Source: Sphingomonas sp. PP-F2F-G114-C0414
GTDB lineage: Bacteria > Pseudomonadota > Alphaproteobacteria > Sphingomonadales > Sphingomonadaceae
Assembly (NCBI RefSeq): GCF_003688595.1
Contig: NZ_RCWT01000014.1
Span: 62,001-126,000 of the forward strand
Reading direction: 5' to 3'
DNA length: 64,000 bases
The notes beneath the pieces are model-generated. The model was not told the DNA's origin. It did not search any database and was given only the letters and a program-made list of their open reading frames with translations. This document shows positions 42,923 through 52,388 of the stretch, piece by piece (position 1 is the first letter of the stretch; each line of letters opens with the position of its first letter). The position numbers were made by a program, and so were the translations under genes.

Positions 42923-44032
42923 ATGGATACGCCCATGGACACTTCGCTCAGCCTGCCTCGTGGCACGGCCGCTCAAGCCTCGCCGGTTGCGGCGGTCAGC
43001 ACCGTACGGATCGCCGATGACAAGGCGATGCTGCGCGCTGCCGCTGATCTCACCCGCGACCTCGTGAAGCCGCGACCGGCGGTCTATTGGGCCGATCTGA
43101 TCGGCTCGGTCGTCATCGGCTATGGTGCGATGGTGGTGGCGGCGACGTCTGGATCGACCGCGGTCGCGATCGTCGCCGGGATCGTGGCGATGCTCGGGCT
43201 GTACCGCGGTCTGAGCTTCATCCACGAAGTCAGCCACATGAAGCACGCCGCGGTGCCGAATTTCCGGCTCGGCTGGAACATCCTGGTCGGCGTGCCGCTG
43301 CTGACTCCATCGTTCATGTATGAAGGCGTTCACAACCTGCACCACGCCAAGACGCGATACGGCACGGTCGAGGATCCGGAATATCTGCCACTCGCGCTGA
43401 TGAAGCCGTGGACGCTGCCGCTGTTCATCGTCGTGTCGGCGCTGGCTCCGTTCGCGCTGCTGTTCCGCTATGCGGTGCTGTCGCCGCTGTCGCTGCTGTC
43501 GCCCAAGCTGCGGACGATGGTGGTGGAGCGTTACTCGGCACTCGCGATCAACCCGCAGTTTCGTCGTCGCAGCCCCGAGGGGGACGCGAAGGCGTATTGG
43601 AACCGGCTCGAGGTCGGTGCGAGCGTCTGGGCACTGACCTTGATCGGGCTCACCGTCAGCGGCGTGCTGCCGTTGCGCGCGTTCCTGACCTTCCTCGGCG
43701 TGGCATCGGCGGCGGCGGTGATCAACCAGGTCCGGACGCTGGTCGCGCATCTCTGGGAGAACGACGGCGAAGTGATGACGGTCACCGCGCAGTATCTCGA
43801 TACGGTCAACGTGCCGCCGCCTGCGTTGCTGCCGGCTCTGTGGGCGCCGGTGGGGCTGCGCTACCATGCGTTGCATCATCTGCTGCCGGGCCTGCCGTAT
43901 CACGCGCTGGGCGAGGCGCACCGGCGCATTTCGGCGGAGCTCGATGCGATGTCGCCGTATCACAAGGCGAGCTATCCGGGGCTGCCCAGTCTGGTGAGCA
44001 AGATCGCGCGGAGCACGATGACCCGCCGCTGA
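42923..44032 (+). CDS. Fatty acid desaturase, membrane-bound di-iron type
   Basis: A 369-residue protein has three histidine boxes, HEVSH at 101-105, HNLHH at 137-141 and HALHH near 313, plus four hydrophobic segments. These are the ligands for the di-iron centre of acyl-lipid or acyl-CoA desaturases in the inner membrane. It probably introduces a double bond into a membrane fatty acid. Substrate and position are unknown. The start is ATG at 42923, but 42935 is a possible alternative. It ends before a strong terminator. Confidence 0.88.
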   Translation: MDTPMDTSLSLPRGTAAQASPVAAVSTVRIADDKAMLRAAADLTRDLVKPRPAVYWADLIGSVVIGYGAMVVAATSGSTAVAIVAGIVAMLGLYRGLSFIHEVSHMKHAAVPNFRLGWNILVGVPLLTPSFMYEGVHNLHHAKTRYGTVEDPEYLPLALMKPWTLPLFIVVSALAPFALLFRYAVLSPLSLLSPKLRTMVVERYSALAINPQFRRRSPEGDAKAYWNRLEVGASVWALTLIGLTVSGVLPLRAFLTFLGVASAAAVINQVRTLVAHLWENDGEVMTVTAQYLDTVNVPPPALLPALWAPVGLRYHALHHLLPGLPYHALGEAHRRISAELDAMSPYHKASYPGLPSLVSKIARSTMTRR

Positions 44033-44059
44033 CGCTCTATCGTCGGGTGGACTGAGAAG

Positions 44060-44098
44060 GAAAGGGACCGCGGCATCATGTCGCGGTCCCCTTTTTTA
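44060..44098 (+). terminator. Rho-independent terminator after desaturase gene
   Basis: The stem GGGACCGCG (44064-44072)/CGCGGTCCC (44082-44090) is followed by CTTTTTTATT. It lies between the convergent desaturase gene and lptG and may serve both directions. Confidence 0.85.
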
Positions 44099-45193
44099 TT
44101 CCTCAGAGCGGATGAGGACCGCTTCGCCGATCAGGAAGAACAGCAGGAACGGCGCCCACGCGGCGAGGAACGGCGGGTAGACGCCGAGATTGCCCATCGC
44201 GAGCGCGAAATTGTCGGCGACGAAGAACGCGAAACCGAGGCCCATGCCGATCACCGCGCGGACGAACAGCTTGCCCGACCGGGCGATCCCGAATGCCGCG
44301 ACCGCGCCGAGGAGCGGCATCAGGACGGCGGACAACGGTCCCGAAAGCTTGTGCCAGAGCGAGCCTTCAAGCCCCTTGGTCGGCCGGCCGGCGTCGGACA
44401 GATCGCCGATCGCGGACTTCAGCGCGCCGAACGACAGCCCGTCCGCATCGACCGAGGCCAGCGTGAACTGATCGGGACGCACGTCCTTGGCGACCACGAC
44501 CGAACCGAGGTTGGTCACGGTGCCGTGCGCCACCTCGAACCGCGTCGCCGGCCCGACCAGCCAGCCATTCGCGACCCGCCGGCCATGATCCGCCCGCAAG
44601 ATCGCGACCAGATTGCCGCCGGTGCGATCGTACAGCGTAATCCCGCCAAGTCGCGTCGCGGTCCCGCGTCCGCGGATCTGCGCCACTTCGATCAGGTCGT
44701 CGCCGTCGCGCACCCAGACGTTCGCCCGGTCGCCACGATCTATCGGCAGCTTGCCGTAATTGACTTTCTGCCACTGGTTGAGGGTCGCGGTCGCGCGCGC
44801 GACGACGTGGTCACTAAACACGAAGCTGATCACCGCCACGCCGAGGCTGGCGACGAGAAGCGGCGCGAGCACCTGGTGCGCGGACAGGCCGGAGCCCTTC
44901 AGCGCAACGATCTCGCTGTTCTGGTTCATCGTGATCAGCGTCAGGATCGTCCCGAGCAGCACCGAGAACGGCAGGAACCGCGCGATGATCTGCGGGATGC
45001 GCAGCGAGACGTAGTGCCAGATCTGCGCATCGCCATTGCCGGGGAAGGCGAGGATGTCGCCGGACTCGCTCAGCAGGTCGAGCGCCTGCAACACGAGCAC
45101 CAGCGCGGCGAGGACGGCGAACGTCCGGAGCAGGAACATCCGGCCCATGTAGATCGCGACGGTTCGCGACGGGAAGAAGCTGGCGAGTTTCAT
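44096..45193 (-). CDS. lptG: LPS export ABC transporter permease LptG
   Basis: A 365-residue inner-membrane subunit of the LptB2FG transporter with six helices and a periplasmic beta-jellyroll. Helix 1 (TFAVLAALVLVLQALDLLSE) and the LALSFSVLLGTILTLITMNQNSEIVALKGSGLSAHQ coupling block are typical. It starts at ATG 45193, four bases within the lptF stop. Its last codons lie in the terminator region. Sphingomonads lack conventional LPS but keep Lpt parts. Confidence 0.9.
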   Translation of the reverse strand: MKLASFFPSRTVAIYMGRMFLLRTFAVLAALVLVLQALDLLSESGDILAFPGNGDAQIWHYVSLRIPQIIARFLPFSVLLGTILTLITMNQNSEIVALKGSGLSAHQVLAPLLVASLGVAVISFVFSDHVVARATATLNQWQKVNYGKLPIDRGDRANVWVRDGDDLIEVAQIRGRGTATRLGGITLYDRTGGNLVAILRADHGRRVANGWLVGPATRFEVAHGTVTNLGSVVVAKDVRPDQFTLASVDADGLSFGALKSAIGDLSDAGRPTKGLEGSLWHKLSGPLSAVLMPLLGAVAAFGIARSGKLFVRAVIGMGLGFAFFVADNFALAMGNLGVYPPFLAAWAPFLLFFLIGEAVLIRSEE

Positions 45194-46383
45194 GCGACGC
45201 TGGCCTTGCGGCGTCCGGGCATACGCTTGGCGATGGCCTTGAAGGACTTGGAGAAGACGCGTTCGAGCGCGCCGATCGGCTGACCGCCGGGGACATAGGC
45301 GATCGTGTAATACATCCACAGCACGAGGCCGGCGAAGATCGTGAACGGCACCCACAGCGCGACGATCGGATCGATCCGCCCGAGCTCGCCGACGTCGGCC
45401 GCGTACTGATTCACCTTGTGATAGGTGACGATCATCACGATCGAAAGGAAGACGCCGAGCGCCGATGTCGATCGCTTCGGCGGCACGCCCAGCGCCAGCG
45501 CGAGCAGCGGCAGCAGGAACATCGAGGCGACCTCAGCCAACCGGAAATGAAACTCCGAGCGGCTGCCTTCGCGTTGTTCGAGCGTGGCGCCGCGTTGGCC
45601 CTGCCGGGCGAGTTCGGGCAGCGTATATTCCAGATTGCGACCGCCCCGCACGCGGAAGCTCTCGAACTTGGGCAGATTGATCGGCAGGTCATGGCTGCTG
45701 AAGGTCAGCACGCGGGGCGTCTTGAACTCGGGCCGATTGTGGATCAGCGTGCCGTTCGCCAGCCGGAAGATGATCACGTTGGGATCGTCGGTCGCGAGGA
45801 ACTTGCCGCGCTCGGCGGTCACCCCCAGCCAGTCGCCATTCTGACTCTGGGCGTGGACGAAGATGCCCGACAGCTCGCGGCCCTTGTCCTTGCTCTCCTC
45901 GATCCGCAGCGTCATGCGGTCGCCCAATTGGGTGAACTCACCGACCTTGATCGATGCCCCCAGCGCGCCGGTCCGCAGTTCGAACCGCAGGCCTTCGTAA
46001 TAATAGCGGGCGATCGGCTGGACATAGCCGACGATCGCCAGGTTCAGCAGGGCCAGCGCCATCGTATACATGTACGGCACGCGCAGCAGCCGATTGTAGC
46101 TCATGCCGACGCCGCGCAGGACATCGAGCTCCGACGAGGTCGCCAAGCGGCGGAATGCGAGCAGGATGCCGAGCATCAGTCCGATCGGAATCCCGAGCCC
46201 GAGATATTCCGGCAGCAGGTTCGCGAGCATCCGCCAGACGACGCTGATCGGGCCGCCCTGCGTCGCGACGAAATTGAACAGTCCCAACATGCGATCGAGC
46301 ACGAACAGCATCACCGCGATCAGCAGCGTCGACAAGAGCGGCACCGCGATCAGCCGGGCCATGTAACGGTCGATGGATTTCAT
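45190..46383 (-). CDS. lptF: LPS export ABC transporter permease LptF
   Basis: A 397-residue partner of LptG, with six helices and a periplasmic domain (about residues 130-270). The YLGLGIPIGLMLGILLAFRRLATSSELDVLRGVGMS segment is the cytoplasmic coupling region. The adjacent lptG is translated from an overlapping ATGA. In the related systems the pair carries lipid A-linked material, or its sphingolipid counterpart, to the outer membrane. Confidence 0.9.
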   Translation of the reverse strand: MKSIDRYMARLIAVPLLSTLLIAVMLFVLDRMLGLFNFVATQGGPISVVWRMLANLLPEYLGLGIPIGLMLGILLAFRRLATSSELDVLRGVGMSYNRLLRVPYMYTMALALLNLAIVGYVQPIARYYYEGLRFELRTGALGASIKVGEFTQLGDRMTLRIEESKDKGRELSGIFVHAQSQNGDWLGVTAERGKFLATDDPNVIIFRLANGTLIHNRPEFKTPRVLTFSSHDLPINLPKFESFRVRGGRNLEYTLPELARQGQRGATLEQREGSRSEFHFRLAEVASMFLLPLLALALGVPPKRSTSALGVFLSIVMIVTYHKVNQYAADVGELGRIDPIVALWVPFTIFAGLVLWMYYTIAYVPGGQPIGALERVFSKSFKAIAKRMPGRRKASVA

Positions 46384-46493
46384 GCGGAATTGGGGCTCGG
46401 GCTGCTGGGCTGGCGATGGTCAGGCGGGGTATAGGCGGGCGCACGCTAGGCGTCATCCTCAATCGCACCGTGCCCGCGGCGCGCTACGGGGCA

Positions 46494-48476
46494 TTATTCG
46501 GCGGCGATCAAGTCGCTTGCGCTCGGTCGATCGGAGGCCATCGCGGTCGCGACGGCGCGTTCCAGCCCGGTCAGCGTAAAGGGTTTGCGCAACACATCGT
46601 GGCCGCCGAACTGCGCGACGTTCACCTCTCCCGCGAACCCGGTCACGAACAGGACCGCGATATGCGGGTAAAGCGGGCTCAGCGCGGCGATCATCTCGGG
46701 GCCGGTTTGGCGCGGCATCAGCACGTCGGAAATGATTAGGTCGATCGCCCCGTTCGCGGCGAGCAAAGCGGGCGCGGCCAGCGGATCGTCGCAGGGGATC
46801 GCGCGGTAACCGAGTTCCTCCAAGGCATCGATCGTTGCCGCGAGAACGCGAGGATCGTCCTCGACGACGAGAATTTCGCGCTGGGTGGGCGGTACCGGCG
46901 CGGCTGTAGCGGCGGCTGTAGCTGGACCGGCGGGCAGGATCTCAGCCGGTGAGCCCGGCAAGGCCACGACATCCGCGGTTCTTGGCAGGTACAGCGTCAC
47001 CGCGGTACCCTCGCCGGGCTCGGATGCGATCGCAACCGCACCGTGCAATTGCTGGACCAGCGCGAAAATCTGGCTGAGGCCCAGCCCGGTGCCCTTGCCG
47101 ACCGCCTTGGTGGTGAAGAACGGCTCGAACACGCGATCGGCGACGTCAGGCGTCATGCCGCAGCCATCGTCGGCGACCGTGATCGTGACGTGCTCGCCGG
47201 CCGCGCATTCGCCGATTTGCTGCGCTTCCAGCATGGCGCTCCCCGTGACGATGGTCAGCGTGCCGCGGCCGTTCATCGCATCGCGCGCGTTGACTGCCAG
47301 GTTGAGGACCGCGTTCTCCAACTGGACCCGGTCGCCGCGAATGCAACAGTCGGTCGCATCGCTCCGCGTGACCAGCGTGATCGCATCGCCCAGCGTGCGG
47401 TCGAGCAGGTCGGACATCTCGGCGACCAATGCGGCGGCATCGATCGTCTCGGGTTTCAGTGCGTCTTCCCGGCTGAACGCCAGAAGTCGGCGGGTGAGCG
47501 CAGCCGCCCGGTTGGCACCCTCGGTGGCGCTGTCGATATGCCGCCGCGTGGTGGCCGGATCGCTCGCCAGGTTGCGGCGCGCCAGTTCGAGCCCGCCTAG
47601 CACCACGGCCAGCATGTTGTTGAAGTCGTGCGCGATGCCGCCGGTAAGCTGGCCGACCGCCTCCATCTTCTGGACCTGGCGGAGCTTGGCCTCCTGCATG
47701 CGCAGCTCGGCGGTCGCCACGGCGACGGCGGCGGTCAACTCGTCGGCACGCTCGCGTTCCAGTTCGGCGTCGGCCAGCGCGGTCGCGCGTTCGCCGACGG
47801 CGCGGATCGTCAGCCAGCCGAGCATGATCGCACCCAGCACGATCAGCACGCCAAACACGGCGAGCACGCCTGCGACCCAGCTGGAGCGCTCGACCGATCC
47901 CATCGCCGCTGCGGTGCGGTCGTCGAGCAGCCCGCGCTCCCCTGCGATCAGCGTGTCGAGGGTCGTGTTGATCTCGGCGAGCGTCGGTGATTTTCGCGAC
48001 TGATAATAGCGTGCGAGCGCTTGGCCGTTTTTGCCGTAGCTCGTGTTGAGCGCGGTCATCGACAGCTCCTGGCCGCGCGAATCATAGGCAGCGCGGAGCC
48101 GGTCGACTCGCGACTGCTGCTCGGGATTGTCATTGGTGATCCGGTCGAGCCGGTCGATCTGCGTGCCCGCCAGCAGCCATTCGTCGAAATAGAGCTGACC
48201 GAGCTGCTTGTCGCCGCTGATGACGTAGCGCCCGAGCGATGCTTCGGACTGCGCGATCGTGCCCGACAGCGTGCGGGCGAGGATCATCACGTCATAACTG
48301 TGCGCCTGCAGTTCCAGCGCGCGATCGCGCTGGCGGTTGGCGTTGCCGAGAGTCACGATGAGCGCGACGAGCACCGCAGCGCCGAGCAGACCCATCGCGA
48401 CGAGCATGGCTACGCGCCACCTTTCCCCGCCCCGCTGGGCCGCAGTCTCGACCTCGTCATGGTTCACGAGCGGCAT
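46494..48476 (-). CDS. Hybrid sensor histidine kinase with CHASE3 domain and receiver
   Basis: A 660-residue protein: membrane helix at about 22-45, a CHASE3 periplasmic sensor (about 50-195), helix 2 at about 200-222 and a coiled coil. A HisKA domain follows with phosphoacceptor H283 in TGGIAHDFNNMLAVVLGG. An ATPase domain has N-box (NLAVNARDAM), G1 (DDGCGM) and G2 (GTGLGLS). A C-terminal receiver has Asp in LIISDVLMPRQTGPEM. It is complete, unlike the kinase in the stress locus. The signal is unknown. Confidence 0.9.
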   Translation of the reverse strand: MPLVNHDEVETAAQRGGERWRVAMLVAMGLLGAAVLVALIVTLGNANRQRDRALELQAHSYDVMILARTLSGTIAQSEASLGRYVISGDKQLGQLYFDEWLLAGTQIDRLDRITNDNPEQQSRVDRLRAAYDSRGQELSMTALNTSYGKNGQALARYYQSRKSPTLAEINTTLDTLIAGERGLLDDRTAAAMGSVERSSWVAGVLAVFGVLIVLGAIMLGWLTIRAVGERATALADAELERERADELTAAVAVATAELRMQEAKLRQVQKMEAVGQLTGGIAHDFNNMLAVVLGGLELARRNLASDPATTRRHIDSATEGANRAAALTRRLLAFSREDALKPETIDAAALVAEMSDLLDRTLGDAITLVTRSDATDCCIRGDRVQLENAVLNLAVNARDAMNGRGTLTIVTGSAMLEAQQIGECAAGEHVTITVADDGCGMTPDVADRVFEPFFTTKAVGKGTGLGLSQIFALVQQLHGAVAIASEPGEGTAVTLYLPRTADVVALPGSPAEILPAGPATAAATAAPVPPTQREILVVEDDPRVLAATIDALEELGYRAIPCDDPLAAPALLAANGAIDLIISDVLMPRQTGPEMIAALSPLYPHIAVLFVTGFAGEVNVAQFGGHDVLRKPFTLTGLERAVATAMASDRPSASDLIAAE

Positions 48477-48575
48477 CCTAACGCGTCGTTGCCAACGCGC
48501 AATGACTCGGAGGACCGGTGCGGCCCCAACATTTCACCGGTGTTTCAATCCTCCACTTTAGAGGAGGAACGAGGC

Positions 48576-49838
48576 TTAGCCGATCACGCCGACGACGCGG
48601 CCAGCGGTCTCGAACATCCCGAGGATCGTCGTGATCTGCTCGTCGGTATGTTCCGCACACAGTGAGCACCGCAGCAGGAACGTCCCCGCCGGCGTCGCGG
48701 GCGGGCGCGCCATGTTGACGTAGAGACCACCCTCGAGCAGCGACTGCCAGATCGCGATCGCCTGTTCCTGGTCGGTCAGGATCACCGCAATGATCGCCGA
48801 ATCGGACGTCTCGGTGCCGAGCTTGAACCCCATCGCCTTGAGCCCGCCGTGCAGCCGGCGCGCGTTCTTCCAGAGCTGCGCGCGCTTGTCGTGCGCGGTC
48901 ATCAGCTTGCGGATCGAGGTCGCCGCGGTGGCGACGACCGACGGCGGCAGCGATGCGGTGAAGATGTACGGACGGCACGCGAACCGCACCATCTCGAACT
49001 TCGGATGGTTCGACACGACGAACCCGCCGACCGTGCCGACCGACTTCGAGAAGGTGCCGACGACGAAATCGACCTCGTCGGTGAGGCCCATCTCCTCGTA
49101 CACGCCGCGACCATTGGGGCCGAAGAAGCCCATCGAATGCGCCTCATCGACCAGTACCATGCAGCCATGCTTCTTGGCGACCGCGACCATCTCCTTCAGC
49201 GGGGCGATGTCGCCGAGCATCGAATAGACGCCTTCGAGCACCACCAGCTTGCCGGCGTCCTTCGGCAGGCGGCCGAGCCGCTTGTCGAGATCCGTGACGT
49301 CGTTGTGGCGGAAGCGGACGATCTCGGCATTGCCCTGCTTGCAGCCGTCGTAGATCGACGCGTGGCTGTCGGCGTCGAGGATGACGTATTCGCCCTTGCC
49401 GGCGAGCGTCGAGATGATCCCGAGATTGGCCATGTACCCGGTCGAGAACACGATCGCGCCGGTCACGTCGTAGAATTCGCGGAGCGCCTGCTCGACGTCG
49501 ATGTGATCGTGGAACGTGCCGTTGAGCATTCGGCTGCCGTTGGTGCCCGACCCGAACGCGTCGAGCGCATCCTTGCCCGCCTGGATGACGTCGGGATCGA
49601 ACGTCATGCCCATGTAATTGTACGTGCCGAGCAGAATCGTGTCCTTGCCGCGGATCACCGCCTCGGTCGGCGACTTCACCTCGTCCATCACGATCGCGAA
49701 CGGATTGCGCACGCCACTGGCGATCAGCGCCTCGCGTTCGGCGATCAGCGCGTCGAATTTCGACATGAGGTCGCGTTCGGGGGCGACCTCCGGCGCGTCG
49801 ACGGGGAGGGCGTGGGCGGTGGTGGCGGCTTCGGTCAT
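48576..49838 (-). CDS. spt: Serine palmitoyltransferase
   Basis: A 420-residue PLP-dependent alpha-oxoamine synthase that condenses L-serine with palmitoyl-(CoA or ACP) to make 3-ketosphinganine, the first step of sphingolipid synthesis. Active-site residues sit exactly where they are known in the Sphingomonas paucimobilis enzyme: H159 stacking on PLP, D231 and H234 (VLVDEAHSMGF), and Schiff-base K265 (GTFSKSVG). Glycosphingolipids replace LPS in these bacteria. It lies upstream-adjacent to an acyl carrier protein and CerR on the same strand. Confidence 0.97.
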   Translation of the reverse strand: MTEAATTAHALPVDAPEVAPERDLMSKFDALIAEREALIASGVRNPFAIVMDEVKSPTEAVIRGKDTILLGTYNYMGMTFDPDVIQAGKDALDAFGSGTNGSRMLNGTFHDHIDVEQALREFYDVTGAIVFSTGYMANLGIISTLAGKGEYVILDADSHASIYDGCKQGNAEIVRFRHNDVTDLDKRLGRLPKDAGKLVVLEGVYSMLGDIAPLKEMVAVAKKHGCMVLVDEAHSMGFFGPNGRGVYEEMGLTDEVDFVVGTFSKSVGTVGGFVVSNHPKFEMVRFACRPYIFTASLPPSVVATAATSIRKLMTAHDKRAQLWKNARRLHGGLKAMGFKLGTETSDSAIIAVILTDQEQAIAIWQSLLEGGLYVNMARPPATPAGTFLLRCSLCAEHTDEQITTILGMFETAGRVVGVIG

Positions 49839-49874
49839 TCTAAGGATTCCATGAGGTTGGAATGTGTATCCTAA

Positions 49875-49979
49875 CCGTTCGTCCCGAGTAGCCGTCGAGC
49901 GTGTCGAGATGGCGTATCGAAGGACATGTACCTCGATACGGGATCTCGGCTACGCTCGATCCCTACTCGGCACGAACGG
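49875..49979. repeat. Dispersed inverted repeat, GTGCTGAGTAGC family (copy 4)
   Basis: A 105-base element has ends CCGTTCGTCCCGAGTAGCC and ATCCCTACTCGGCACGAACGG, shorter in the centre than other copies. It lies inside the sphingolipid cluster between acp and spt. Confidence 0.8.
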
Positions 49980-49988
49980 CAAGGGGGG

Positions 49989-50231
49989 TCAGGCCTTCAA
50001 CTTCGCGACCGCGTCGACCAGCTGGCCGACCGTCTCGATCTCGGCCTGCATGTTCATCGTGATGATGATGTCGAACTCATCCTCAATCGCGGCGACGAAA
50101 TCCATGACGGTTAGGCTGTCCCACTCCAGGTCGCCCTGGAACGTCGTCGCATCGGCGAGGGCAACGCCCTTTTTGTTGAACGGCTCGATCTGCGCGGTGA
50201 CGGTGTCGTAGATCTGCTGACGGTCGCTCAT
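49989..50231 (-). CDS. acp: Acyl carrier protein linked to sphingolipid synthesis
   Basis: An 80-residue acyl carrier protein with the phosphopantetheine attachment serine S39 in DLEWDSLTVMD and an acidic second helix (IEDEFDIIITM). Its place beside serine palmitoyltransferase suggests that it supplies the acyl group to that enzyme, as recently established for Caulobacter. A dispersed repeat separates it from spt, so the two may not share one transcript. Confidence 0.9.
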   Translation of the reverse strand: MSDRQQIYDTVTAQIEPFNKKGVALADATTFQGDLEWDSLTVMDFVAAIEDEFDIIITMNMQAEIETVGQLVDAVAKLKA

Positions 50232-50289
50232 GATAATCCCTTCGGTGTCGCAGCGATCCCTGACAGGGAATTGCGGCGGCTTTTCGGCG

Positions 50290-51189
50290 CTATAGCAGCC
50301 CGGCGGCGCGATACCACGCCGCGGTTTGCACGAGCGCCTGCGGGGTCGGGACGGACGGCGTCCACAGCGCGGCCGACGGCGGCTTGTGCGAGACCCAGTC
50401 GGGGTGGCAGAAATAGCTCACCCGGTCGCGCGTAAGCTTCGCCTTGCGACGCCGGACGAGCCGGTCGGCGGCGGAGGCGAGTTTGAGCAGCGCGCGAGGT
50501 GTCGAGAAGACCTTGACCGACTTGCCGACTGCCACGCCGATCGCACGCGCGAAGTCACGGTTGTCCCAGCCGTTCGGCACGCCGTCGTCGGGCTCCATGA
50601 TCGACGGCGCATCGACACTCTCGGCGAGCGCGAGCAGCAGCGCGGTCAGGTCCTCGACGTACAGCAGCGAGACGCGCGTGCCGGCCGGGGGCATCGGGAT
50701 GTAGCCGGAACGTGCCGCCTTGAAGACGTCCAGCAGCTCGTGGTCGCGCGGGCCGAAGATCGCGGGTGGGCGGACGATCGTCCAGTCCAGCCCCGATGTC
50801 TGCACACGCGTTTCCGCCTCGGCCTTCGACCAGCCATAGTTCGACAGCGTCGGCTCTCGCGCGGCAAGCGAGGAGACGTGGACGAAGCGGCGGATGCCCG
50901 CCGCCCGCGTTGCCTGGAGGATGCCTTCGGTGCCGGCGACATTGCCCTTGCCGAACCCCGCACGGTTGGGCGCGTTGACGACACCGGCGACGTGGATGAC
51001 CACGTCCGCGCCCTCGACCAGCGTCGCGAGGCTCTTAGGCCGATCAAGCGCGCCTTCGATCCAGGTCACGCCGATCCGCTTGGCCTGCGGTTTCCGGGCG
51101 AGCGCACGGACAATGTGACCGGTCTCTAGCGCGTGGTCGATCAGGTGGCTGCCGACGAACCCGGTGCCGCCAGTGATGGCCAGGATCAT
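50290..51189 (-). CDS. cerR: NAD-dependent epimerase/dehydratase-family reductase, CerR-like
   Basis: A 299-residue extended short-chain dehydrogenase. NAD-binding motif GGTGFVGSHL at residues 7-16, and the YxxxK catalytic pair in NYGWSKAEAE. It lies 58 bases upstream of acp. In Caulobacter a related protein (CerR) performs the reduction step of sphingolipid synthesis. Context supports the same role: reduction of 3-ketosphinganine or oxidised ceramide. The substrate is inferred, not shown. Confidence 0.75.
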   Translation of the reverse strand: MILAITGGTGFVGSHLIDHALETGHIVRALARKPQAKRIGVTWIEGALDRPKSLATLVEGADVVIHVAGVVNAPNRAGFGKGNVAGTEGILQATRAAGIRRFVHVSSLAAREPTLSNYGWSKAEAETRVQTSGLDWTIVRPPAIFGPRDHELLDVFKAARSGYIPMPPAGTRVSLLYVEDLTALLLALAESVDAPSIMEPDDGVPNGWDNRDFARAIGVAVGKSVKVFSTPRALLKLASAADRLVRRRKAKLTRDRVSYFCHPDWVSHKPPSAALWTPSVPTPQALVQTAAWYRAAGLL

Positions 51190-51220
51190 GACGGCGCTCC
51201 CGAGGTAGCATAAGAAGTAT

Positions 51221-51273
51221 GTTCACCCGCGAAGGCGGGTGCCCAGACTGGGCACCCGCCTTCGCGGGTGAAC
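51221..51273. repeat. Perfect 53-base palindrome between cerR and proB
   Basis: Two arms of 26 bases, GTTCACCCGCGAAGGCGGGT and six more, are exact reverse complements around a single central base. In RNA it would form a very stable hairpin. It could stop transcripts of proB or be a mobile REP-like unit. A diverged relative lies at 55191-55269. Confidence 0.85.
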
Positions 51274-51286
51274 AAGGCCCGGCCGA

Positions 51287-52387
51287 TCATACGAGCGCCA
51301 GATGATTGCGGTGCACGAGTGCGGATCTTGGAGCATAGCCAAGGATCGCCGCATGATCGTCGCTATGGCGGCCGAGCAAGCGCGCGGTATCCGCCGCATC
51401 ATATTCCGCAAGCCCCCGTGCGACAGTCCCGCCCGGCCCCTCGATCGTCACCAGATCGCCCCGCGCGAAACCCCCGTCGATCCGCGTCGCGCCGGTGGCA
51501 AGCAAACTCCGCCCCCGTCCAAGTGCAGCCGCAGCCCCCGCATCGACATGGATCGCCCCCTTCGCGGTTAGCCCCCCCGCCAGCCAGGCCTTCCGCGCAG
51601 ACGCCGTCCGCTCGGCAGTAAAGATCGTGTGGCGGGCAGGGGTGGACAGCGGATGCTCGATCCGCCCCGAAGCGATTGCCAGTGGAATGCCCGCACCCGT
51701 CGCGATCCGCGCCGCGGCAATCTTCGACGCCATCCCGCCCGAGCCCATCCCCGAGCCCGAACCGTCGTCCGCCATCCCCGCAACCGCATTGATCCGCGGC
51801 ACGCTGGCGATATGCGTCGCGGACGGATCGGCATGCGGATTGGCGGTGTAGAGCCCGTCGACGTCGGACAGCAGGATCACGCCCTGCGCGCCGGCGGCTT
51901 GCGCAACGCGGGCGGCGAGACGGTCATTGTCGCCGAACCGAATTTCCTCGGTCGCGACGCTGTCGTTCTCGTTGATGACTGGCACGACTTTGAGGGACAG
52001 CAGCCGGTTGAGCGTCGCGGCGGCGTTGAGATAGCGTCGCCGGTCTTCGAGATCGTCCAGCGTGACGAGGATCTGGGCCGCGTTAAGCCCTTGCGCGGCG
52101 AGCAGTTCGGCCCAGACCTGGCTAAGCGCGATCTGGCCGGTCGCCGCGGCGGCCTGCGCATCTTCGAGGCTCGCCCGGCCGCCCTTCGAAAGACCAAGCC
52201 GGCGCGCGCCTAAGGCAATCGCGCCAGACGACACAATTGCAACCTGCTGGCCTTCACCAGTCCGAGCAGCAATGTCGGCAACGAGACCGGTCAGCCACTC
52301 CCGCCGAACGCTCCCATCAGGATCGACCAGCAACGCCGACCCGATCTTCACGATCAGCCGCGCGCAAGACGAAGGCGGAAACATCAC
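51287..52387 (-). CDS. proB: Glutamate 5-kinase
   Basis: A 366-residue enzyme for the first step of proline synthesis, phosphorylating L-glutamate. It has an amino-acid-kinase domain (IVKIGSALLVDPDG; VSSGAIALG; INENDSVATEE; FGDNDRLAARVA; SDVDGLYTANP) followed by a C-terminal PUA domain (GAIHVDAGAAAALGRGRSLLATG). Its gene is separated from obgE by a palindromic repeat. There is no proA next to it. Confidence 0.94.
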   Translation of the reverse strand: MMFPPSSCARLIVKIGSALLVDPDGSVRREWLTGLVADIAARTGEGQQVAIVSSGAIALGARRLGLSKGGRASLEDAQAAAATGQIALSQVWAELLAAQGLNAAQILVTLDDLEDRRRYLNAAATLNRLLSLKVVPVINENDSVATEEIRFGDNDRLAARVAQAAGAQGVILLSDVDGLYTANPHADPSATHIASVPRINAVAGMADDGSGSGMGSGGMASKIAAARIATGAGIPLAIASGRIEHPLSTPARHTIFTAERTASARKAWLAGGLTAKGAIHVDAGAAAALGRGRSLLATGATRIDGGFARGDLVTIEGPGGTVARGLAEYDAADTARLLGRHSDDHAAILGYAPRSALVHRNHLALV

Positions 52388-52388
52388 T

